Source: Discostella pseudostelligera
Taxonomy: Eukaryota; Bacillariophyta; Thalassiosirophyceae; Thalassiosirales; Thalassiosiraceae
DNA: 10,842 nucleotides
Reading direction: 5' to 3'
Assembly: GCA_036940085.1 (NCBI GenBank)
Contig: JALLBK010000555.1
Location: 1 to 10,842 of the forward strand
A program made the position numbers and the translations under genes. Below, in pieces: positions 1-8,100 of the stretch (positions are counted from its first letter, which is position 1; the number at the start of each line of letters is the position of its first letter). The notes under the pieces are model-generated. The model worked only from the letters and a program-made list of their open reading frames with translations, was not told where the DNA came from and searched no databases.

Positions 1-1
1 T

Positions 2-700
2 CAAGGGCGGATATCAGTATTCTTCGGAAATTTGCATTCCTCGCCACTTCACAACCTCAAAGTGAAAGTTGATCAACCGGACCATCTTCGAACGCAAATG
101 CAGGGAACTCAAGATCTTTTGGACGATGGCGAATCTGATACTCCTGGGTGTACCGTGGCAACGAAGACTCAAGCTAAGTTACTCATTCTGGTTGAAGTTA
201 CGGCACCCTTTGATGATGCCCCATCAATGAGTATAACGTTCGAGACGGAGCAAGGGGAACGACATGATTACCCGCTTCGTTTACCGCTGGTAGCGACAAA
301 TTTCATGGAGCCGGTCAATCTTGACCCGGGAGCATTCATGCAAAGGTGGAAGAGTCTTGAGGGCCCAGATCGTGAGTGTCAAGAATTGATGAAGCTACAA
401 CCAGCCTCGGAAATAGACGAGGCATACATGGATCGGGTAGCCAATGTCATCGTCAATGGGATGAAATTCGGTCGATGTCAGGGCGTCGATCCAACACCTT
501 GGACTGTATCCGGTGCAGCAACATTCCGAACTGGTGCAAAAGACTTGAACGGTAATAATATTAACGTTGGGTGCCTAGTGAGAGTCGAAGCGAATCCAAA
601 GGCGAATGCATTTCGAGTGACGACAAGAACTTTGCATCCGTTATGCTCTAAGGCGATCAATAATGTCTCTCTTGTAAGCATAAAGCTTGCTGCTGCCTGA
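2..700 (+). CDS. AP2A: AP-2 complex alpha-adaptin, C-terminal ear (5'-truncated by the window edge)
   Basis: The frame is open from base 2 to a TGA at 698-700, giving 232 residues with no start in the window, so this is the last exon or part of it. AP-2 alpha links clathrin to cargo and accessory proteins at the plasma membrane during endocytosis. The first ~85 residues fit the beta-sandwich half of the ear (GRISVFFGN near the start, then LLILVEVTAPFDDAP). The rest fits the platform half: LPLVATNFMEP, FMQRWKSL (Trp codon 347-349, the residue that in animals binds DPF/FxDxF peptides), VDPTPW and VGCLVRVEANPKA. The Phe-Phe pair usual before QRW is Phe-Met here. A platform of this type separates alpha from gamma, delta and epsilon adaptins. 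The protein ends in a short unconserved tail (VSIKLAAA). The gene converges on the minus-strand gene downstream, with 262 bases between the two stops. Family assignment is firm; symbol by homology only. Confidence 0.9.
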   Translation, partial: QGRISVFFGNLHSSPLHNLKVKVDQPDHLRTQMQGTQDLLDDGESDTPGCTVATKTQAKLLILVEVTAPFDDAPSMSITFETEQGERHDYPLRLPLVATNFMEPVNLDPGAFMQRWKSLEGPDRECQELMKLQPASEIDEAYMDRVANVIVNGMKFGRCQGVDPTPWTVSGAATFRTGAKDLNGNNINVGCLVRVEANPKANAFRVTTRTLHPLCSKAINNVSLVSIKLAAA

Positions 701-962
701 GCATGTTTCTTAGCACGTTGAGTCCGTCCTTCTCGCTACAATCCAACTTCGACACTGAACGAAATCATGTAGGAAATTATTGGCAAATGCTTTCAATGGC
801 GTGGTTTTGGTTTAGGCAACCGCTGTGCCTTTTGATAGCCTCTACTAGTAATTCGACAAAATGACTCTAGTTTATCACGACAAAATCTCAGGTCCAACCA
901 GAGATTATCGTGACAATGTGGAAAGTGCGAGGTTGCCAAACAAAAGCAGCCCTCTCCTATCA
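701..962. other. Convergent intergenic region (two 3' ends)
   Basis: This stretch lies between the alpha-adaptin stop and the TAG stop of the minus-strand gene, so it must hold both 3' untranslated regions and both polyadenylation sites. I see no coding potential and no obvious AATAAA. Its visible structure is the nested inverted repeat at 805-945, listed separately. Confidence 0.7.
805..945. repeat. Nested inverted repeat between convergent genes
   Basis: The outer arms are TTTTGGTTTAGGCAACC (805-821) and GGTTGCCAAACAAAA (931-945). They pair over 15 positions with two single-base bulges on the left arm. Inside lies a second hairpin: TCACG (875-879) with CGTGA (909-913), and AATCTC (884-889) with GAGATT (901-906), closing an 11-base loop. 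It could be a 3'-end RNA structure for one or both genes, or the remnant of a small foldback element; I see no clear target-site duplication. Arms were read directly; function is inferred. Confidence 0.5.
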
Positions 963-3900
963 CTAGATTGCGTACACGACTCCATTCTTCCCCTCCTCTT
1001 CTACCATGAATATACGGTTGTCCCTGTGTAATTTTTGGAGGAATGGTTTGACTTCTAGAACGGTGAAGGGCTTACACGATTTACTCCGTTCATTCATTCT
1101 TTCTAAAATGTCATCCACATCCATCTGATCTAGACGTTGATTGAACATTATCTCGGACAATAATGAATTGAATTGATCTTCGCGACTAATCAATAAAGAA
1201 CGTGACATTATTAATAATTTGCAGATATGAGTCAGTAATTTCAGAGCCGCGACAGAACAAATCAACATCACTCACTCTTGATCCAAGATCAACACTAAAC
1301 CATGCTCGTCCTCACTCCCTGGTGATGAAGGTGCCACTCTATCGCGCCTGGAGTTTGTTTTAGTTGGTGCAGTCATGTAATCAACAAATTCATTTGCCTT
1401 TCCGCATTCCTTCTTGTACAGAGTTTGGAGGACTGTTTGTCCAGGTGCCGGAAGTGATGTGGAAGATTGAATTGAGCTTTTGGAGGTCTTGGTACTGCTA
1501 GAATTGAGTTTGGATTGTGCGGAGCTGTGCGATGTTTGTGAAGTAACGTCACGTGCTGCACATTGGGCGTGCTTCTGCTTCGCACCAACGGAAGAGAGAG
1601 TTTCAGGAGGCAACGATGAACAATGGGTAACTCTCTCCGTTGAAAAGCACTTTTCGACAGTAGCGGCATTTTCCGCCTTGACAGAGTTGTTGGTGGCATG
1701 CATTTTTGACGCTACATCCTGAACCTTGGATTGCAACTGAAATCCAAACGACAGTGATAGCTGCTTGTGTTCCTTGGGCTTGGAAGTCGAGGTGGATTTC
1801 GAAAGGGAAAACTTTTCCAGGGATATCGCCGACTCCTTGTACTCAACTACCACCGTTCGATTAGGTTTCACCTTCTTGGTTGTAGCTTCGCTATCATCAA
1901 CACTCTCCTCTCTCACGGGTTTAGAAGTCTCCACCGGGGCTGGTTGTTTCACTGCACAAATTTTCTTCAGTGCATCCGTCGCCAACGTAGATGATTTCTT
2001 AGTCTTCGTTGAAGGAACACTCGCCTCTACTTTCTTGGGCTCATCCGTCGCCAACGAAGATGATTTCCTCGTCTTCGTTGACGCTACACTATTACTTTCC
2101 GCCGACTTCTTCGTTGACGCTGGCTGTTGCTTCATTGACAAGGATTTATTCTTCCTCTGATCGTTCTCCACCACCAATGATGTTGTTGTTGATGATGATG
2201 ATTCCGTTTTATTCGGTTTGAAGACCTTCCATCGCTTGCCATGCGGGTGGAACGACAGCGTGTGCTTATCTCCATTATCAAAGGCGACTGTGATTGTCCA
2301 CTTGATAGTGGAGGTAGTGACAACCCTCTTGAGCCCTTTCGAGATATTGCCCTTAAGCCATCCATCTTCATCACTCCACCAGTACGATATGCGTTGGCCT
2401 TTTTGGAGAGTATTGATGGAATCAGTTATCTTTCCATCCTGTACGGGGGTAGATAAAGAAACAAAGAAAACATATGTAAGCTAATTACAAATCCATCAAC
2501 TCAATGACGGCCGAGATACACGAACCTGAATAAGTGACCATTCTCCATCCGTATTGGTATCATCCATTTTTTCATCAATCACTACCTTCAACTTCTTAGA
2601 TTCATGTGCCCCACTGTGATTTCGATCAATTGAGGTGTGTGCCTTGCGCTTTGTAGTGCTCTTGTGACTGGCATCATTGTTTGTCGATACTTCCTTTCCA
2701 TCGTCATCCTGGATAATTCGATCTGTTATCACATCGTTGTGTGCAGTGTCTTTGCCATCGCGTTCAGCTCCCTTTGCCTTGGATACAACGTCACGTACTG
2801 CCCCCTTTCCCAAACTTCCGATGGGCTGTCCTATCCCGTGCTGTGATGAACCGGACTTGCTTTTGATCTGCCGTGGCTTATTCTCCGTATCGTCGGAAGT
2901 GAGAGTGTTGGGAGGGTGTAACGACGAACCATAGCCCTCCGTGGAAAAACGAGATTCAGGTGCCTCGGACCAAACTGGCTTGACAGCAACTGCATTCTGC
3001 GTGGTGAGAATATTGGCCGATACCTCGTAAATCTTTTGAGTTTGCATTTGTAATCCGAACGATAGCGATAGCTGCTTGTATACCTTGGGTTTGGACGTCA
3101 ATGATGACTTGGAAACCGAAGAATTTGAGGAGGATGATTTCGCGGCTGGCTTATCCTTATCCACCACCTTCGACTTCTTGTTCGATGCGCATGTTTCTTT
3201 ACCAACATCCCTCTCCTCGTCCACAGTTTTGGCTGTCGTCGCTGAAGTAACACTCTTCCGTCCCACAGATTTGAATGCCTTCGATGAAGCATCACTCTTC
3301 TCTGCCCTCTTGGTAGACTTCTTTGACGCCGGTTGTTGTTTCATTGACACTGTTGAGTTCTTCCTCGGATTTTCCTTAACCGCGCTCGATGCCATTGCTG
3401 TTGATGATGGTGATACCGTATTATTCGGTTTAAAGATCTTCCAACGCTTGTCATGCGGGTGGAACGACAGTGTGTGCTTATCTCCATTATCAAAGGCGAC
3501 TGTGATTGTCCACTTGATAGTGGAGGTAGTAACGACCCTCTTGAGCCCTTTCGAGATATTGCCCTTGAGCCATCCATCTTCATCGCTCCACCAGTACGAT
3601 GTGCGTTGGCCTTTTTGGAGAGTGTTGATGTAATCGGTTATCTTTCCATCCTGAGTAAGGGAGGAGAGTGAAGGACACGAAATTGCGAGGGGGAAAATAA
3701 GAATGTCGGTGCTCAACAAAAGTAAAAGATGAGATAGACGAACCTGAATCAGTTCCCACTTGCCGTTTGCCTCCGTTCCACCCAATCCATCCGCAGTCTT
3801 CGCCTTCGACTTGGACTTCTTTGATTCATATTGTAATGTGGTGTGCGTCTTGCTCTTCGTCGTGCATTTATCGTCGTCATCCTTGGCTTTCAATCCTTTG

Positions 3901-4541
3901 CTATTCTCATCCTCAACATCTCTAATACCAGCCTCTTCGCCTCTCTCGACTGGCATGCCAACCTGCTGGAGTAGTGTCAATTGCGAAACCACCGTCGATT
4001 CCGATGCACGTTCTATACTCTCAACCTGCACTCCCCGGTCAGTAGTACCGATATTGGTAGTCTGACTTTGATTCCTATCAATCGAGGCAAGCGCCTTGCG
4101 TTTGTGTTTCTTCTTTGCAGTACTGCTCACTTCTTTTCCCCCCTCCTCCATGCTCGACTTCTTTTTCTTCTCTTTTTCAATACTTGCATCACTCCCTATT
4201 TTTCCCTCGCTCTTTTTCGGACCCTCCTCCTGCTGCTGGTGCGAGTGCTGTCCCCCCAAAGTGTCCACATTCATCTTCACATCCTGCTTCCTACTCCGAC
4301 TACTCCTCGTTACCTCCACATACATTTTGACATAGGTTAATTCAAGATTAGTCTCCCGTCCTCCCAAGGAGTATTGGACATCGACGGACCGTGGAACATG
4401 ATTGGCATCGTAGTGGATGTGTGTGATTTTGGCAGTACCGCCCGGTTTGTTGATGAAGGACCAAGTGCGGGCTTCAATGTTGACAAGTTGGCCGATGGAT
4501 AAGTCGGAGGGGGAGATTCCCGGGGCAGCGGCCGCGGCCAT
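963..4541 (-). CDS. Multi-Tudor-like nuclear protein with C-terminal MCM3-like winged helix (4 exons)
   Basis: I do not recognise a named orthologue. Proposed exons: 4541-3744, 3650-2526, 2438-1276 and 1185-963, totalling 3309 nt (1102 residues). Introns of 93, 87 and 90 bases all have GT..AG ends, and phases 0, 0 and 2 join cleanly. The ATG at 4541 is preceded in frame by a TAA (4604-4602) with no ATG between. Residues ~14-76 form a Tudor/chromo-barrel-like unit (IGQLVNIEARTW, INKPGG, VQYSLGGRE). Residues 267-340 and 642-713 are near-identical Tudor-like modules (SYWWSDEDGWLKGNISKG, then TITVAFDNGDKH). Long Lys/Ser-rich linkers with basic clusters (KKKHKRK) suggest a disordered nuclear protein. 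Residues ~1029-1102 resemble the MCM3 C-terminal winged helix (KPFTVLEVKPFLQKL, then DNRIF and a final VVYAI). Role inferred: chromatin or replication-factor binding. It shares a promoter with the ATRX-like gene. Domain calls are by eye; the gene model is well supported by phase. Confidence 0.75.
1973..2110 (-). repeat. Two in-phase copies of a 69-base unit in exon 3
   Basis: The segment starting at 1973 recurs at 2042, an offset of 69 bases or 23 codons. The first 40 bases of each copy differ at three positions. In the protein this gives two successive linker motifs, STKTKKSSTLATDALKK and STKTRKSSSLATDEPKK. It is a small, recent, frame-preserving duplication inside a low-complexity linker. 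Confidence 0.7.
2209..3650 (-). repeat. Intragenic tandem duplication of the Tudor-like module
   Basis: Bases 3421-3650 and 2209-2438 align without gaps at an offset of 1212 bases, with 13 differences in 230 by my count (~94% identical); about four change an amino acid. The preceding introns also match at their 5' ends (gttcgt then tatctc), so the duplication was genomic and included the intron. The linkers beyond the modules are only patchily alike, sharing SMKQQPAS, TSKPK, KQLSLSFG and FSTE. A third, older copy of the linker segment (GKEVS, KRKA, SIDRN, W.LIQ) lies in exon 1. Confidence 0.85.
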
Positions 4542-4787
4542 TATTATTATTATATTATTTTGGTATAGAGGGATGGATAATATTATGGGTGGGTGGAATA
4601 ATTATTATTTGATCAGAAGGTTATCGTTGTAGTGGCGTTGACGCCGCGTAGGGTAGGCAAGGGGTAGGGTTCATTTTCATGCACATCTTCATGGTATCGG
4701 TATTTTTGTGCTTGCCGGTCGGTTGCGCGCGGGCGGCTGCGTCGTCGGGTTGTTGCTGTGGTGGTGGTCGTGTTGGAAAAAAATGGC

Positions 4788-4795
4788 GCGGCAAA
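4788..4795 (-). promoter_or_regulatory. E2F/DP-type site TTTGCCGC
   Basis: On the minus strand this reads TTTGCCGC, a perfect match to the E2F consensus TTTSSCGC. It lies 247 bases upstream of the start of the multi-Tudor gene and 378 bases upstream of the ATRX-like start. It is a consensus match only; an 8-mer of this degeneracy can occur by chance, but finding it beside a second site in the same promoter raises its value. Confidence 0.45.
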
Positions 4796-4902
4796 GCGCA
4801 CCCTTTGGTTCGAAGTCCTTAAGTAATTCTAGATACTTAACGACCACTTACGTCATCAGCAGTGTGTATCTAACTGTAGTGTGCTGGTCATCGAGAAATA
4901 AT

Positions 4903-4910
4903 TTTGGCGC
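4903..4910 (+). promoter_or_regulatory. E2F/DP-type site TTTGGCGC
   Basis: TTTGGCGC matches TTTSSCGC exactly and sits in the longer context ATTTTGGCGCG. It lies 263 bases upstream of the ATRX-like start codon and about 360 bases upstream of the divergent gene. E2F/DP factors drive S-phase genes in animals, plants and algae. Binding here is inferred. Confidence 0.5.
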
Positions 4911-4938
4911 GTTGGCTATGAGTGGAGTACCAGAGCCT

Positions 4939-4994
4939 ACGATACCCATAGCGGGTATGAGTATCGTACGATACTTCTTGTACGTACGTCGTAT
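4939..4994. promoter_or_regulatory. Cluster of palindromes with ACGATAC/GTATCGT cores
   Basis: AGTATCGTACGATACT (4960-4975) is a perfect 16-base palindrome. ACGATAC occurs at 4939-4945 and again at 4968-4974. ATACCC and GGGTAT form a 6-base inverted repeat with a 5-base spacer just upstream, and GTACGTAC (4980-4987) is an 8-base palindrome just downstream. The 8-mer TATCGTAC from the palindrome recurs at 5122-5129, closer to the ATRX-like start. The arrangement looks like sites for a dimeric transcription factor; the factor is unknown. Confidence 0.45.
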
Positions 4995-5172
4995 CCAAAG
5001 ACATGGCGCGCAAAATATTATGGCGGCAAGCTGTGGCGGGCACAAATCCATCGCCGACGACCTTCCTACATTTGCATTTGCAAGTCGCAGACCATGACGA
5101 TGGACGGCACCCGGCATCTACTATCGTACTACGAATATTCCATAATCCATCATCACTACGAGCAATCATACA

Positions 5173-8100
5173 ATGCCACCCTCTAAACCTACTAAACTGT
5201 CACCGGCCGCACGTCAAAGTCTTTCCGCCTCAAAAGCAAAAGGCCAAGAAGTCATGCCAGATGCCTCCCTTGTCAACGCCATTCACGACGACAGCGGCAA
5301 CTGCAGCAGCAGCAGCGACGACGACGACACCGACGACGAAGGCGGGGGAATTGTCATTGGAGAACTTACCGAACCGCTCAATCCAAAATTAGAACTTTGT
5401 TGGTCATGTCTCATTCCATTGCATGGTCATTGTACTATTACTACTACGTCTACTACTGCCGACAACGACAAAGACGATCGACCTACTACCACTACCACCC
5501 CCACTACTTTGGCTGCGACTACTACTACCTTTCTCTACTCCACGCATACCCATCCCCTCTTGAACATTGCAGTTTGTTCCACGTGCGTCGAACGTGCGAC
5601 TGCTGTCGAAAGTGATGTCATTGATTTGGAACTTAGCGGTGGTGATTCCGATGAGAATGACGAGGAGGAGACTGATATTGACGCAGCAGCAGCAGCAGCA
5701 GAATCCATCACCGCCGCTACCAATACAAAAGAAATGAATGCCTGCTCATGGTGCGGACTCGAAGATGAGGAATTAGCAGTACATGATGACATTGATGACA
5801 TACCCAAAAGTGATTTGATACTGTGTGACAAATGTCCTCGGGCATTTTGTGTCCGGTGTACCATTTTATCCTTGGGTGGGGATGTATCGGCATGGGAGAC
5901 TGTCCGTCGGGATGCATTATTAGAATCGTCAGATGAAGATAATAAGGAATGGATGTGTTGTCATTGTCAACCCACGTCGTTTTTGGTTGGGTTGCAATGT
6001 GCTCATGAATTGGCGGCGGCTGGTGCTGGCAGTAGTACCTCTCCCAAATCATCCACCATGGACGAGGAAAACGACAATAGTGAGAATGGTAAAGTCGGAG
6101 AAGACTCGGAGGGGAGGACAATGGACCACGACGAATCGATTGAAAAACTTCTCCAAGAATTAGATTATGCCGAGTATTGTCTAAGTGACGCCACGCATCG
6201 GCTTGATGAAGCCACTGTAGAACAAGAACGGAAAAAGATTGAATTGGAACTCATCGAAAATAATGGTACAAGAACAGCTAATCATAATGAGTTGCAAGCG
6301 AGAGTTCAGGCCGAGGTGGATGGCTATATGGAACGATGGATGCTACATTTTGATCAAATTAAAGACACAGTTGCTCGATTGCACGAGGAGTTGGATTCGC
6401 TAGAGGTGGGCATTTTGGAGGGGTATTACAAGTGTCGTGAAAAGAACTATAGATTGAGGAATGACGTTGATGATGATGATGTAGTTCCTCCATGGAAGAT
6501 CGAGGCTGATATTGCCAACGGTGAGTGTTTTGCAACCCCATTTCAAATTATTGTATCTTGGTGAAGTAATCTGGTTGGGTGATCATGTCTCACAATACAC
6601 TTCATTACAACCACAGAGAGGCGTGAAGAAGCGGACGGTTTTAGCAGAGGCGAGTTTCGGGGTGCCTCCGGCTACAAGCCTAGAGATTTGCGCGTGTTAA
6701 AACTGGAGCCCGAGGACTTGAACGCCCAATGTCTAAGTGAGATTGAAGATTTGAATACCATAGAGGGAGCGATAGAGCAGATGCAAGCCAATGCAAATTG
6801 TGGAAAGGAATGCAAGTTTTGGAGAAGCAAGACGGGAACTACTGAACTGGATATTGAAATGTGAGTGGCACGGGGTAATTCATCTACTCCAATTTCGCTT
6901 CATTTTGACTGACAACTTATCTTCGTCTTTGTCCAACCCATTCGTAATATTGCAGGTTCCGTGAAAAGGCAGTCAAGTTTGAGAAATTAAGCTTGGGAGA
7001 ATTGGTTGACCTTGACAAACTCGAGAAAAAATGTAGGACCGACAACGATGATGCTATTGCGACGGAGAAGGAAGATGACGAGGTATTCAGTCGGAATGGT
7101 TCGGGATCACGGGTAGTGAGACGATTTGCGCAACTACGAGCGCTCAAGACGCAAGCACGAAACGAGGCTACGAAATCTCTGCTGGCGGGGGATAAGATAG
7201 AGTATCAACCCCGCCTACCGCCCCAAAACAAAACCAACAACTTGCCTGCGACAGAGCCAAAAGAGAAGAAACGGGCCCAACTTCAACAATTGTCCGTTGG
7301 AGGGAGCTCGGGTAGTGCCTTTCAAGTACGCCTCAGCAGAGGTATGATAATTGGGGATGATTCTGCGGAGTACGAAGACTCCGATGTCGTCCTCAACGTT
7401 GGCGACTCTCACGCCCGAGTTACGGTCTGCCATTCCCTGGCGACATTATTGAAGGAGCACCAAGAAGACGGTCTGAAGTTCTGCTGGAACAATATCTGCT
7501 CCGACGTCCTGAATTTCGATCAAGAGGATGACGGCGACACGGCCATTCACGGTGCTATCCTTGCTCACAATATGGGATTGGGAAAATCCTTCCAAGCCAT
7601 TTGTCTCCTTCACACGCTGCTAACACATCCAGCACTTATTAAAACAAATGGCGAGCGTATCATTCGTAGAGCACTGCTTGTTGCCCCCGTGAACACTCTG
7701 ACTAACTGGGAAACGGAGCTTCAAAAGTGGATTGGCTTGGATTCTGGAAGGAATGTCCCGGCTGTTCGATTTTATCAGTGGTTAGGCGATAGTAGGACCA
7801 GGGTTCATGTCGTCAAAGAATGGTTTCGTCTTGGAGGTATCCTCTGTGTTAGTTCTGAGAAGTACGCGAGCACGTGTAAAGAATTTCTAAATTCGTCCAA
7901 AGGCAACACAAATGGCAACAAATCCAAGACGATGAAGTCAACTCCGGTCGAAGATGATGCTTCGCTACGCAAAGCCTTGTTCAATCCAGGTCCAGACATC
8001 GTCGTTCTTGATGAAGTTCACAGCTATCTGAAGTCAAACACCACGATCATTTACAAGGTTTTGAGTGATTTGAGAACAAGGCTACGTCTCGGTCTCACTG

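Larger units (their letters stand above)
4542..5172. promoter_or_regulatory. Divergent (bidirectional) promoter region
   Basis: These 631 bases separate the start codons of two genes read in opposite directions, so both core promoters and 5' leaders lie here. The left end is an ATT/TTA-rich leader of the minus-strand gene (about 4541-4610). The middle holds GC-rich blocks and two E2F-type matches, and the right part holds a palindrome cluster. Several open frames cross the region on both strands, but they overlap each other, mostly start with non-ATG codons and show no recognisable protein. No convincing TATA box was seen. Confidence 0.7.

Noticed and set aside
1740..1766. KQLSLSFG considered as a PCNA-binding (PIP) box
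   Set aside because: The spacing is wrong: the aromatic falls at position 6 after Gln and is followed by Gly, so the required aromatic pair is missing.
3076..3633. 185-codon open frame on the + strand inside the multi-Tudor gene
   Set aside because: It is the antisense of repeat-rich exon 2, starts at a non-ATG codon and shows no protein-family features; a parallel shadow occurs over exon 3 (1765-2160).
4708..5097. 129-codon open frame on the + strand in the divergent promoter
   Set aside because: It starts at GTG, overlaps other open frames on both strands, and has no recognisable motif; the region is better explained as promoter.
5003..5392. 129-codon ATG-containing frame overlapping the start of the ATRX-like gene
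   Set aside because: It runs out of frame through the ADD-upstream coding sequence and has a composition produced by frame-shifted triplet repeats. At most it is an upstream start that could affect translation.
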